The notes beneath the pieces were generated by a model. That model saw nothing but the letters and a program-made list of their open reading frames with translations, had not been told where the DNA came from and made no database searches. Made by a program: the position numbers and the translations under genes. A stretch of 64,000 bases of DNA from Paralithodes platypus. Lineage: Eukaryota > Arthropoda > Malacostraca > Decapoda > Lithodidae. The DNA lies in the NCBI GenBank assembly GCA_032716605.1, contig CM064480.1:25906129-25970128 (forward strand), given 5' to 3'. This document shows, one piece after another, positions 1 through 10,741 of this stretch. Within the stretch, counting starts at the first letter, position 1. Each line of letters opens with the position of its first letter.

Positions 1-1342
1 TGCACCCGAGTGGTATCGCGAAAGAGATGCCCTTTAATCCGGAACGGGTTAGAAGGTACGGCCCTGACAGCGGCGTGAAGAGCCAGATGGAATGGCCTAG
101 TCGACAACTTTTTCTTTTCTTTCTCGTTTCTCTTTTCAATTTTCTATTAAAAAGACCTCAAAAGTATGTACACCCTACCTAGTAGAGAGAGTAAGGTGCT
201 ACTCTAGATGTTATCGATTTAATTCGCGCTATGTGTATACGATAATTGCCGCTCTAGAGCGAAGCAGATTACATCGTCATAGTATAAGCTCTACGTTGGA
301 ACGTAGAGGCTACTACTAAATAGTAGGTTTTCCTATTTGGTAGTTTGGGAGGTACGTCAAACCTCCCAATTTGTTAGTAGTCTTGGCAATCCAACGTCAA
401 GGCTGCGTAACAAATTGGAGGCGAACATCCAAGCTCATAACAACCAAATACCAATGCACAAAAGTATGAATGACAAAGAACACAAAATAAACAAAAGAGT
501 TTAATAAAAAGAGCGAAAAAATGAGGAGTAGTTAAAAAGAGCAGTTTTTTTAGTGACTTAGCCATGCATTGCATCGGAGAAAACTAGAAAATCTGCAACA
601 GTACAGTACAAAAATCCATTTCCTCTGAAGCGCAGATATTTACAGCATACCAACATACCATACATGGGAAAAATAGGTCACATAGGGACATGTACTGTAT
701 ACAGAATATATAAATATCCCCAAGCTCGTGACCACAGTGTCCATAACCCGTACCCCCTCCCTTTTCCCAAAGAAAACAAGTAAAAATAAAGAATGATGAG
801 GAGGGAGCCCAGAGGCTAGCCAGGACACCAGGAGACGAGACTCCCAAGAGCGACCACCACCCCGGCGGGTCAGACGACAGACATGGAGAGGGAGGAGGAG
901 ACGAAGGGTGTGACCGATGACCACAAACTCACAGAGGCAATGTCGGGCAATCACCGACTGTGCAGGAACCGTAGGGAGGATGCAAAGGATCGAAGAACAT
1001 GCGCAGAACCCCCATGAGCAGGGAAACGGCACGAAGTACCCGACAAAGGAGGCGTCCGATCGGCACCCTTGACAACCCCCCATCAGTCCTCGGTGACACC
1101 CACACAGCCGGCACCACAGACTCCATATATGTGTGCCAGGAGTACACCGGGCATCACACAAGGCGAGCACGGCCACGTCTGAAAGCCAGCGGTAGCCAGT
1201 CCCCCTACCCGACTACCAGAACCCAGCGCCACGATGAACTAAGGACTCCCGAGCAACACCACCGGCGTCGGGTCCAGAGTCCAGTCCAGAACCCACAGAG
1301 GAGGGGGCTGGCGTGGCGGCGGTCGTGCTCGGAAGGCAGCCT
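1..1342. other. Unassigned DNA, probably DIRS 3' side and flank
   Basis: No coding region is recognised here. The open frames are Leu/Cys- or Arg/Pro-rich stretches with no motif I can name. The minus-strand DIRS RT-RNase H frame reaches its right edge, so at least part of this DNA should be the 3' portion of that element. I looked for a tyrosine recombinase (His-x-x-Arg...Tyr) and did not find one. The first 370 bases are AT-rich and hold short inverted repeats around the Tyr-less stretch at 290-345. Confidence 0.4.
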
Positions 1343-1612
1343 TCAGGAAGGAAACCAGCAAGGTCGGTGGAACGACCAGCCCAGCCAGACACACAAAGAC
1401 CTCCCGGACGGTATACAGGCGTCAGCTCTGAATGTCCAAAAGGCAAATGTCAGCGAGGTCTTTAGGTTGCCAATTGTCTCCAAGTGGAAGTACGAGATTG
1501 GGAGTGACACCGGGTTCTCGCACCACATTTTTAACTGGTGGTACCACACCTGAGCCGGCCATAGAGGCGCGATCATCGAGACTAAGCCCCGGTAACCCCG
1601 TAGTTTGTCAAC
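1343..1612 (-). pseudogene. DIRS RNase H, distal part beyond the TA insertion
   Basis: Joining across 1615-2853 and dropping one TA copy gives ICQ-VVDKLRGYRGLVS followed by MIAPLWPAQVWYHQL. This is the conserved region after RNase H in DIRS elements (compare I-A-P-x-W-P-x-Q-x-W). The frame continues through LETIGNLKTSLTFAFWTFRA and stops at 1343. Continuity at the exact TA site is strong evidence that the transposon landed in a pre-existing DIRS frame. Confidence 0.75.
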
Positions 1613-1913
1613 TACAGTATAATCCCTTATATCCGAAAATCACGAATCTCAGGACATTTCGGATATTCGAAAATTAGGCCTATTTTTATTTTGTTTACTA
1701 GGCCTAGCCTAGGCCTATTTATTTATTAGGAATTAGGCCTCTAGGCTTCTAGGATGCCTAGGAAGTCCAAAGTTTAACTAACCATTAAATGTTTACTAAC
1801 ATAGAAGAGCATGGCAGGCAAGCTAAACAAATCTCTAGTAGGCCTAGCCTACATTAAATAATCAATGAATAGGCCTATACACAAAATAAAGTGTTTAACT
1901 CACCATTGAAGAT

Positions 1914-2000
1914 TGATGCAGAGGTAGTGCTGTAATCCAGGGTGATGCAGAGGTAGGCTGTAATCCAGGGTGATGCAGAGGTAGTGCTGTAATCCAGGGT
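1914..2000. repeat. Three tandem 28-30-bp repeats inside the TA transposon
   Basis: Units begin TGATGCAGAGGTAG at 1914, 1943 and 1971, each ending near TGTAATCCAGGG. The middle copy lacks two bases. They sit just downstream of the transposase fragment and encode nothing recognisable. Confidence 0.9.
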
Positions 2001-2073
2001 TTTGCCATTTCCAAACCACCAACAGAGGTAGGCATGTTGGTTCGTTTTTTTTTCAGTGGTTTCCCCAGTAGGC

Positions 2074-2556
2074 CTATTCCACTATCCATACCAGCAAATG
2101 GTTTTTGTCATCCACTTTCACTAGCCAGCCATCACTAAAGCCACACTCTTCTTTTATGCCCATCTTTTCATGATAATCTCTTGCTTTTTCAATGATTATT
2201 GGACCACTCGTAGGGCATCCTTCGGCTCGCTTTACCAAAAACCATTCGTAAAACACTTTGTCAAGCTCCACAAATTTGGCTTCTCGTATTGTATGCCGCT
2301 TCTCCAAGGTCTTCTTAACGTCGGAATTGGCCACAAAGCTCAGCAACTTGTCCTTTTGTTTCCTTATATCATAAAGCGTTGTAGAACCGCAATTATACAG
2401 GCGCATCAATGTCGTCCTACTGGTTCCCGCATCCATCTTGTGACATATTTCTATCTTCTGTTTAATGGTGAGTACAACCCTTTTCCTCTTGTTTGAAGAT
2501 CCTGTCGACATCTTGAGTATACTAGGCGTTGATTTAGATGATTTCGGAGGCACCAT
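2074..2556 (-). pseudogene. Tigger/CENP-B-type transposase, N-terminal DNA-binding domains only
   Basis: The ATG at 2556 is followed by MVPPKSSKST and a basic segment (KRKRVVLTIKQKIEICHKM) typical of the psq/CENP-B-type helix-turn-helix, then NCGSTTLYDIRKQKDKL. A second helical module follows (VELDKVFYEWFLVKRAEG, IIIEKARDYHEKMGI) matching the CENPB-type HTH, where Tigger transposases have Trp-Phe-x-x-x-R and an ALxLA helix. The frame ends at 2074 just after this module. There is no DDE core. Such a fragment could still bind element ends, but whether it is expressed is unknown. Confidence 0.85.
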
Positions 2557-2855
2557 AGCGTAGATGATAGGCGATTCACAGCGATAAACACGGAGCGTCA
2601 CGAGCAAATTTTACGGACAATGGTGAGATACAATGACGCCGAAACAACACAGGGAGGCGGGAGGCTGCGCGGTGCGACACCTTGCGGTTGGGCCGTAAAA
2701 TTGCCGCCCCACACGAACGGGAGAGCGGTCTGTTTGAAATTACGGTTGGATCCCGAATTTCTACGGTTATTAGAGTTTAGGAAAATAGGATGATTATGTA
2801 CGGGTGACTGAGATTTTCGGTAGTACGAAATACGGTTATAAGGGATTATACTGTA

Positions 2856-4576
2856 CCTGACAGATGAGTGAAGCGTCTGGAGGCGGAAAAAGATAGATGG
2901 AATTCCACCTGTTCCAGTCCTCCAAAAATGCGTCTTGACCCCCCGCCGAAGTCATTTCCCGGCGGGTTAGGTAGAAAGGAAGCAGGCTACTGCATTCAAA
3001 TTGTCCATTCGAAACACTATTGACTTCCCTCGCAAGGAGGAGCCGTGAGTTTGAAGGAAAAATAAAGGGACTAAGAGCTCTTGCTCGTTGATATGAAAAT
3101 TCTCGATTTGGGACCAAAGACCCTGACCCTGATGGCCTAGGCTCGACTGATAACCCCAGCCTATTGTCCCTGAAGCATCAATGTCTACCCATACCATAGG
3201 TGGGGGAGAAGCCCACGTCATTATTGAGTGCAACATTTCTCTCCTCGCCAAGACCGACAGTAAGTCATGACTTAGTGGAAGAATTTTCCACAACTTTCCC
3301 GCCGGCAATAGCGGGAAATATTTGTTTCCTTCCAAGATTAATCTCTTTACTCTCAACCGGCCCAACTTTACAGTTATTTGAATCCAATTGAGAGAGCCGA
3401 CCAGGGATTCCCATGTCATTCTCGTAGTGTTCAGACTGTGGAGAAACAAAAACTATTTCTTTTGAAATCTGTTGCGGTTGTCCACACTGACTTAGAGTAA
3501 GATTGGCTGTGTCCCATACCTGCCCTATCCACTGAATTACCTGTGTGGGAACAAGATGCGACTTTGCCAAGTTGACCTTGAACCCTAGGGATTGTACATG
3601 ATTTATAATGTGATTGACATGGATATTTCATAGACTTTCTGACTCCGCCACTACCAGCCAGTCGTCTAGGTACCACAACACCTTGATTCCCTGATTTAAC
3701 ATTGGCATGAGAGCCTGCCGGACTAATTTTGTAAATATTCTCGGTGCAAGGTTCAACCCGAATGGCATTCTCTGAAAGACAAGTCTCTTGCCTGATTCTC
3801 AATGCGAGGCATTTTTGGAACCTTTTGTTTACCGGGACATGCCAATAGGCGTCTGTCAGGTCTAACGAGCATATCCAGCCTTGCGGCGGAAGTGTTATCC
3901 TGATGTGATTCACAGTGAGCATCTTGAACGATGTGTTGTGAATGTGTCGATTCAGACAAGACAGGTCTACGACTGGTCTCATCTGAATGCTGTCCCTCTT
4001 TGGTACGAGACAAAGTCTGGACGTGAAAACAGGGCAAGTTGGATTGACCGGGACAATGATATGGTTGGTGATCATTTCCTGGAGTAGTGACTCCACCTCT
4101 AAAGAAACATGATTAACTTCTAGAGTTTGACGTAAACGAGGTCGCCGGAGCCACCGCCAGGTGATGCCCTTGCCCAAGTTCGCCGGTGACACGCCCGAAA
4201 TGACCCAGTTACTTGACTGTGTCTGTCCGGTGGAACTACCCTCGGATCCAACTCGCCCTCGATAGGCCCCGGGAGAGAGAGAGTTTAAAGTGTGACTAGT
4301 TTTTTGATGGTGGAGGGGTAGGGTTAGACGGCTGACTGGCTTTGGCAGATGTCGATCCCTGACCTGATCTATATTGTGACTTATTCTTATACCACTTCCC
4401 TGATTGTTTTCCCTGTTTTGGCTTGAGCTGAGTACTTCCTTGCGCCGGGGGAGACATGTGACCCTGAAAGGGCTTAGACCCACTAGGCTGGGACTTACCA
4501 CTGCTCTTAGGCTTGGCGTACGGTTTCTTAAAGTGCTCCTTCCTAGCCTGGGAAGTACTCGGCTTGAGGCTGTCAA
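2856..4576 (-). pseudogene. DIRS reverse transcriptase-RNase H
   Basis: RT blocks are visible in order: an N-terminal part with LVPKRDSIQMRPVVDLSCLN, the catalytic-Asp block LDLTDAYWHVPV, MPFGLNLAPRIFTKLV, and the YLDDWLVV box near 3660-3690. The phase changes several times between 3600 and 4040. RNase H follows at 2967-3449 with the D-E-D pattern (VDIDASGTIGWG, INEQELL, RMDNLNAV), and then IYLFPPPDASLICQV, where the TA transposon breaks it. The enzyme would copy RNA into DNA in a DIRS-like life cycle that ends with recombinase-mediated insertion. It is non-functional here. Confidence 0.85.
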
Positions 4577-5179
4577 CCATATTGTAAACTGCCTTCCAAG
4601 TCTCAGGGTTAAGCAAAGATGAAGTTAACACCGGTGAAAGAGTTACCCGGCGACTAATGTCGTCCGGTAACTTTTTCACCATATACACTCTCAGGTCCTG
4701 ACATGCACGAACAGCCTCCAACAAGGCTATCCGTATGTTCCCCAAAGATTGGATAGAATTTTGTAACAGAAGCCGCCGGGATAAGTCTGTGGCCTTCTTA
4801 ACATCATGATCAGAAATAGTGGCTATAGTCCTCGTGAGGGACTGGGCTATTTGGCGACTTAGCAAAAATTGTGAAAAGAGTCTGTAAGCTTTGTTTCTCA
4901 ATTTAAAGTCTCTATCCAGATGTGCCGAAGGGGGGGGGGGGGGGTAGAGAATGGCTCCTGCAGGTCCCATAGTGACAACTTAGGGGCAGAAAGAAACTCA
5001 AAAATTGCAGGCGGAACCCCTTCAGCTTGATTTATTGGCATTGAAAACCAAAGTCTTGAGGAATTTGGTGGGAGGATTTTGACGTTATCGTTGCTGCGAA
5101 CTGTTGCGCCTCAATCTCCCAGTCCACCCACGGACCTAGACCTACCTGCCTCACCTGCAGGACTGGATTGCTTGACTGA
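4296..5179 (-). pseudogene. DIRS Gag, C-terminal part
   Basis: Past the LINE-A insertion the Gag frame resumes as SVKQSSPAGEAG. It shifts frame near 5110, then reads QAEGVPPAIFEFL and LWDLQEPF up to a run of C (G on the plus strand, 4930-4943), where the phase changes again. The 224-residue stretch 4296-4970 has a helical region (KLRNKAYRLFSQFLL, KATDLSRRLLLQ, ALLEAVRACQDLRVYMVKKL) resembling a capsid domain, followed by a Lys/Gln/Ser/Pro-rich basic tail. The RT frame overlaps the end of this tail in another phase, as is common in DIRS elements. Confidence 0.62.
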
Positions 5180-5211
5180 TCCAAAGCTAGAGTTGTTGTT
5201 GTTGTTGTTCC

Positions 5212-7697
5212 CTAAGCTGCCTGGCCGAACAGCCCCGAGTCCCTGAGAAAGGCCATGGCCACGATCGGGCTTTCCCACAGAGCTCTCATTGAGTGTAGAT
5301 TGTGTTGTTGGCATAAGTGGTTGTGTGAAATGCAGTCTTCTATGATGTGTTTAATGGTATGGGGTGCTGTGTTACATCCCGGGCAGGCATCGACAACGGA
5401 GTCATCCAGTCTCTTCTGATAGCTCAGGAGAGCTGGATGGTGTCCGCATCTCAGCCTGGCCAGGTGGACTCTGTCCTCGCGAGGAAGGGAGGATTCGGAA
5501 GGATGGATTTCGGGAGGTCGTGCATGCAGCTGCGTGTTGTCTGTGAGTGAGTGGATGGATCGGTGAGAGATATGAGTATGGATGTGCTTCTGGAAGTTGG
5601 TTCGGGGTGGGAAGGGAGGGAGAGAGGACAATAATTGTGTGTGATACCGTGTGCTGGGTGTTGTTTTGATATTTCTTGGTGTCTGTGGGTGTGTTGCCAT
5701 GTAGTTTAGTGGGTGGTCTTGGTTCGTGGAGGCTGCTGCCAGGAATTGAGTGCCTCTCATGTCCAGATGGTCTTTGACTTTGAGGATTTTGGTTTCTTGA
5801 TGTAGGTGATCTGTGGGTGCAGTAGCTGTGCAGCCTGTAATGATCTTCAGGGCTTTGTTTTGAATAGTCTGTAAGGTTTTATGATGTGTTTCAGCTAGGT
5901 TAGAAGCCCAGGCTGGGCTTGCGTATTCCATCACTGATCTTATGTATTGTTTATATACTGTGGTGGTAGTTTCTTTGTTGTGTCCAAATTTTGTGTGAGC
6001 AAGTGACCTGAGGGCATTAAGTCTGGGTGTCAGTTTCTTTTTAATGTTTGTGGTGTGCTGTTTGAATGTCATATGAGTATCATATGTTACTCCTAGGATT
6101 TTGGGTGTGTGTGTATGTGTTAGGGGTGTGTTGTTTATGGTGAGTTGAGGGATGTATTGGTGTTCTCCTGTCCAACTTGTGAGCAGGGTTGCGGTGGATT
6201 TGGCTGGGGCTAGATTAAGTCTGTTTGTAGTGCACCAGCCATGTAGTGTGTTGAGATAGGGTTGAAGGAGATCTGTTGCTCTTTTTGGGTCATGGTGTGT
6301 GCATGTGAGTGTTATGTCATCTGCATAGGAGGCTAAGTTTATTTGGGGCGTATTGGGTGTAGTTATATCGTGCATGTACAGATTGAAGAGTGCGGGCGAT
6401 AGGACGGATCCTTGTGGGACTCCGTTTGGAAAGTTTCTGATGACTGACCGGCAAAAGATACGTGTGCACATCTGCCTGCTAGGAAGTTGGACAGCCACCT
6501 TTTTGTGTTGTGCATGTTTGTGTTGTAGATTTTGTTTGTTAGGTTGTGGCGGGGGATGGCATCGAAGGCTTTACTAATGTCGAGTGTGGCTAATAGTGAT
6601 CTGTGTGGTGGTCTAGCTGAATTGATGCCGTCGAAAGCTCTTTGTGTAAGGTCTGCGAGAAGAGTGTTTGTGGAGTGCAGTGGCCTAAAGCCATGTTGTG
6701 TTGGAGCTAGGGGTAGGTCAGGTGTAATTAGTTGTAATACTAGGCGTTCCATGACTTTGGAGGGGGAGCAAAGGAGTGTGATGGGGCGGTGCGAGGAGGG
6801 TAGCGTGGGGTCTTTGTTGGGTTTGGGGAATGTGATGATGATACCATGCTTCCAAATGTCTGGTATTGTGTTGTGTGAATAGCTGTAGTTTGATATGTTA
6901 GTGAGTGCTTGTATGCCTTGTGGTCCCAGGTGTCTGAGGTGTATGTTGCTTATGTTGTCTAGGCCACAGGCGGGTGAGTGCTTGAGATTGTTGATGATAT
7001 GCTTTGTCTGGTGATTGGTGAAGGGTGTATAGTCAGGGTCTGTGGGGAATTGTCTCTTACGTCGGATGACCCGTCGGTCGTCTTTGTGAGGTTTTAGGTG
7101 GCTGACATGTGAGAAGTGATTGATGAGAGTGTTTGCTTGTTGTTTACATGAAGGAGTAGAGTCTGTTGTTGTGATTGCAGCATGTGATTGTGTTGTGTTG
7201 CTGTTGGAAAGTGTGATGCTGTTTAGTGTTTTGTAGAGTTTTTTGGGATTTGTTTTGTGATCAAGTGTTTGTAGGAAGTTATTCCAATTTAGTTTTTGTT
7301 GTTCTTGTATTTTGTTGTTAGTTTGGGTGTTGAGTGCTTGGATTTGTTGTGTGATGTCTTGTGTGTGGGGTGCTGGGGAGTGTTTCAGTATGTCGCGTTG
7401 CCTGATGAGGTTTTGAATTTCTGGTGTGAAGTTGGGGTTGTGTCTTTTTCTGTTACCTCTTCGAATGTGTTTCTTGTCAGCGTTTTGGATAGTTTTATTG
7501 AGTATGTGTACAGCATTGTTGATGTTAGTGATGGGTGTACTGTTTAGAGTTGTGAAGTGTTGTTCTGTCTCATTTGTGAATGCTTCCCAGTTAGCTCTTT
7601 TATAATTGGTGTATGTGTGTTTGTGGCTAGCTGAGGTGAGTCTGGTTTTGGTGGTGATAATGATCGGGAGGTGGTCAGAGCCTAAGGTTCTGACCAC
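5212..7697 (-). pseudogene. LINE-A1 reverse transcriptase and C-terminal Cys/His domain
   Basis: RT blocks in order: HSPACGLDNISNIHLRHLG, HGIIITFPKPNKDP, HRPITLLCSPSKVMERLV, QHGFRPLHST, LATLDISKAFDAIPRHNL, NGVPQGSVLSPALFNLYMHD and the catalytic box SYADDITL. A frameshift between 6363 and 6498 splits the finger-palm region from the YADD part. The C-terminal segment has RLRCGHHPALLSYQ and CPGCNTAPHTIKHIIEDC, a Cys-Cys-His-Cys arrangement common at LINE ORF2 ends. The last residues before the stop are GLFGQAA, encoded by the conserved 3' tail that the SINEs share. Confidence 0.9.
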
Positions 7698-8330
7698 CCT
7701 CCAGGATGTTGTGGGGGCGAGTTCTGGGGAGCAAAAGGTGATGTCTGGAGATGATGGGTTATAGAAGGCTTGGTGAGGAATATGGGTATGTTGATGGATG
7801 TCGTTAAGGATGATGAGGTTATCGGTTTGGTTTTGTAGTACCAGCCCTCTGTCTGTGTCGGGGTTGTCGACAAACCAGGCCGACGTCTTGGCGTTGAAGT
7901 CACCACCCAGGATGATGTGTGGGGTGTTTGTGATGTGTTGTAAGTGTGGTCTGTATTCATTTGGTACTGTAGGGGATGTTTGGGGAGGGATGTATGTGTT
8001 TATGATGGTTATGTTGGAGTTGTTGCCAGTGCGTATTTTAATTGACTGTATTTCTATTGTGTTATCATTTGGGGGGAGGAGGGATTTGGTTTGTACACTG
8101 GTTACTATGTATGATATTTCTTTGTGTACCAGGGTGATGAGTCCACCGCCCCCGCCGACAGCCCGGTCTTGTCTGATGGTGGTGAAATTATGAAATGTGG
8201 GTGTTTTTTGTGTTGTGCGGAGTTTTGTTTCTTGTAAGATGGCAATGTGTATGTTGTGTTGTTTGATGAAGTGTGAGAGTTCGTGTTTCTTTGTGTTGAT
8301 GCCATCTATGTTCAGTTGAAGAATGTTAAT
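7682..8330 (-). pseudogene. LINE-A1 APE-type endonuclease
   Basis: The frame begins INILQLNIDGINTKKHEL at 8330 and includes IAILQETKL (the catalytic Glu block), GGGGGLITLVHKEI, IINTYIPPQ, IILGGDFNAKTSAWF (the D-x-N block) and TLGSDHLPII (the S-D-H block near 7680). These are the ordered motifs of exonuclease-endonuclease-phosphatase domains that nick target DNA in non-LTR retrotransposition. Frameshifts separate parts of the domain, so it is inactive. It joins the RT segment by a short phase change at 7682-7697. Confidence 0.85.
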
Positions 8331-8331
8331 G

Positions 8332-8899
8332 TTATGTGCACAATGTATGTTGGGTGCTGCTGCACGAGGATGGGGTGGGGGTGGGGGTGAGGGAGGGGCT
8401 GGGGGTTGGGAGGTGGGGGTGGGGATTGGGGAGCAGGAGATGGGGGTTGGAATGGATTAGGATGGGGTGTGGTGTGTTGAGTTGAGGATGTGGATGGTAT
8501 GGGAAGGTTAGGTGGGTTAGGGAGGAGAGGTGGACGGGTTTTAGGGGGGGGAGTGGATGATATGGGAAGGTTAGGTGGGTTGGGGAGGAGAGGTGGATGG
8601 GTTTTAGGTGAGGGATTTGACTGGGAGAGGGAGGGGCATGATGAACAGGTCCAGGTGTTTGTGTAGTATTTCTTGGAGGCAAGTGTTGTGCAGGTGAAGT
8701 GGGTCTAGTTCCTGCATGAATTGCAGAGAACTGAACCCTTAGTATGGCGACTCGAAGTGATGGGTTTTGAGCAAGTTGGACATATGTATGTGTACGTGGG
8801 TCCTGTTTTGCTCTCAATGTCTCCGGCTAGAAGAAGTCTTCGAGAAATGACAGCCGGAGAGTCATTTCTCGGTGTAGGAAAAACTGTGTGATGTGTGTG
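8332..8899 (-). pseudogene. LINE-A1 N-terminal region: 2A-like motif, PHD-like finger, Pro-rich linker
   Basis: At 8798-8824 the frame reads GDIESKTGP after RRLLLA, a degenerate form of the 2A consensus D-x-E-x-N-P-G-P in which Asn-Pro has become Lys-Thr. Next come CPTCSKPI, LCNSC, then a TAG stop where a Trp would fit, THFTC and WTCSSC. This gives a C2-C2-HC-C2 pattern like a PHD finger. A proline/histidine-rich low-complexity linker leads to the endonuclease start near 8330. Loss of Asn-Pro should abolish ribosome skipping. The function of the finger is unknown. Confidence 0.7.
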
Positions 8900-9127
8900 T
8901 GTGGTATGAGAGGTGTGGAAATTCCCGGCGCGACCGAATCCGCTCCAAGGACCCGTGCCCCCAGGGAGGGGGCAGGGGATGGTTGTGACGGTTTGGCTCC
9001 CGAAACTGCTCCCCGCGGCCGGCATCCGGATTTCCTCCACTGGTCGTTGATTTTGTCTTCGGCCGTGGAGGGTCGGCAGCCATCCGCGGTTGGCAGCCTC
9101 GGGAGGTGGCTCCAAAGCTAGAGTTGT

Positions 9128-10739
9128 ATCCAACTCCGGCGTTAGCGTTTTGAGATACAGTTGACGCCGTCAGTCTTAGTACAATCCGCAAAAAGTTGTG
9201 CAGATGAGGAAGGAGGTAATGCTGGGGTAGGTGAATACACAAAAAACTCATGATAGTAAACATTGGGAATAGCCTTGATTGTCACATCTAAAAGTTGACC
9301 CTGTTTATCTTTAGCTCTTAACTTCTTACTATTACTCATCTCAATTACCCACTCACTAGGAACTGGGACCTCCCCCGATATGGTTGTTTGTGCTATATCC
9401 GGGTTTTGTGCTGTGACTTTAACCCAAGAACAGTCGGATCCATACAAGAGAGGCATAGGGCCTTTCCTATGTGGAAGTTTATCTAGAGGAGGGGGAGTAA
9501 TGTCCGTGATGACACAAACATTGGTAGTCGTTAGGAGGCGGGCACTGCAGTGCCACTCGCTGAGGTAGTCGGATGAGTTACGTTAATAGGGGGAAGTGAC
9601 ACATTAGGTGGCACAACAACTCTGGCAGGCTCTAGCGGCCGCACAACTGAACCAATCGGGGGAGCTCCCGGCGTAGCTGTGGGAGTCTCCTGAGATTTCT
9701 TAGGAACATTGTATTGCCTCATTACCCTGTGTAATATGTAATCAAGATCATCTGTTGTTATACATTTACTATGTGACCCTTTTGATGATTCAGATTCCAC
9801 TTCTGACCCTTCCTCAATGTGTCCCGGTTGAGCTGGGGACAGTTCTACGTCCTCCGGCTCTTCAGGCACTTCCATTACTTCCGGTTGTTGCAGGAGCTCA
9901 GACAACTGGACATTATCTGGCCACACTAAATCAGGTACTGATGACGGGAGGGTATCTACAGTAGCACTTTCCCTGTTATCTTCCTGAAACTGAATATTGG
10001 GTTCTACACTCAAGGGTTCAGAATGCCTCCACACACTACGCCCTTGTTCAATAGGATTCTGGGAATCTGGTATAACTTGACTTACTTGAGAACCTTCATA
10101 GTTTTGTTATTCACTAGCCGTGTAGCCACGGTATTGTTCAGCTAACACTCTCTGAGAAACTAAAGGAAGCCTATTTACTGGTAAGTTAAAGTTTAATCTT
10201 GGAATGGCAAAATTTACGTCCTTTTGTACCACCAAAGACTCCCCAGACTCATCCCTGGGAGTTGACTCAGCCCCCTCCGTCCCTACCTCGGAGCTGCCAG
10301 ATTGGACATTAGGCATTGCGGAGGTAGAGGCGGAGGGCGGTGGTTGTGACTCCGGCGTTAGCCGGTGCCGCGACAGCGTCTCCTCCGTGCGGGAACTTTT
10401 ATAACCCTTATCAGATTTTCTGTGGCTTGACGCCGTCGCGTCATCCTTATGCCTCTTGTGAGACCTAGAAGTCTCCGCTGAAGACTGCTTGGACCGCTTG
10501 AGGGGCGACCTTGACCTGGACCTAGACTGGTCCCGTGGCGAAGGAGAACGCGCCCTCTTGTTGCGGCCGGAGGGGGGGGGGGGGTTGCCTTGCTCGAGTC
10601 ACTTATCACTGCTACTCACTAACTCTTTCGAAAGAATTTTGGGCTTAGCTTTAGATTTTCGAGTTGACTTAGAAGGTGGGGATTTAAGAACTGGTGACTT
10701 TATAACTAGGTGCTCCCAGAGAGCCTCATCATCACAATG
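9128..10739 (-). pseudogene. DIRS Gag, middle part with RS-rich region
   Basis: From 10739 leftward the frame reads HCDDEALWEHL, then a Lys/Ser tract. After a break in a C homopolymer (10570-10580) it enters an Arg-Ser rich stretch (RSPSPRDQSRSRSRSPLKR) resembling SR-protein tails. It continues through MPNVQSGSSEV, an in-frame TAA near 10106, an acidic segment (9.8-10.0 kb), a frameshift near 9540, and a segment with PVPSEWVIEMSNSKKLR. It ends with NAGVGYNSSFG at the LINE-A target duplication. Basic, acidic and Gly/Asn-rich blocks in this order suggest RNA-binding and assembly regions. No retroviral-type CCHC knuckle is seen. Confidence 0.6.
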
Positions 10740-10741
10740 TA

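Larger units (their letters stand above)
1615..2853 (-). mobile_element. Tigger/pogo-like TA transposon carrying a truncated transposase
   Basis: The element starts CAGTATAATCCCTTATA and ends with the inverted form (TATAAGGGATTATACTG). It is flanked by TA at 1613-1614 and 2854-2855. Excising it restores the DIRS RNase H frame. Length is 1239 bp. It encodes only the DNA-binding part of a transposase on the minus strand and has no catalytic domain, so it is an internally deleted, non-autonomous member. Both subterminal regions repeat short motifs of the type TTATAnCCG or CGGTTAT. Confidence 0.93.
5197..9110 (-). mobile_element. LINE-A copy 1, nearly full-length non-LTR retrotransposon
   Basis: The 17-bp direct repeat TCCAAAGCTAGAGTTGT flanks the element (5180-5196 and 9111-9127). 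The 3' end (left side) carries an AAC/CAA-repeat tail. Reading 5' to 3' on the minus strand: a GC-rich leader, a decayed 2A-like motif, a PHD-like zinc finger, a Pro-rich spacer, an apurinic-type endonuclease, RT and a C-terminal Cys/His region. It interrupts DIRS Gag. Two more copies of this family lie at 15508-18597 and 21753-31040. The clade is not assigned; the domain layout is that of an APE-type LINE. Confidence 0.93.

Noticed and set aside
1..1342. Tyrosine recombinase of the DIRS element
   Set aside because: Searched in all minus-strand frames by eye; no convincing R...HxxR...Y pattern.
999..1553. Plus-strand 184-residue open frame
   Set aside because: Arg/Pro/Thr-rich with no motif. 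It is antisense to the DIRS region and overlaps its RNase H remnant.
8332..8817. 161-residue Pro/His-rich frame as a separate gene
   Set aside because: Low-complexity linker of LINE-A read in a neighbouring phase.
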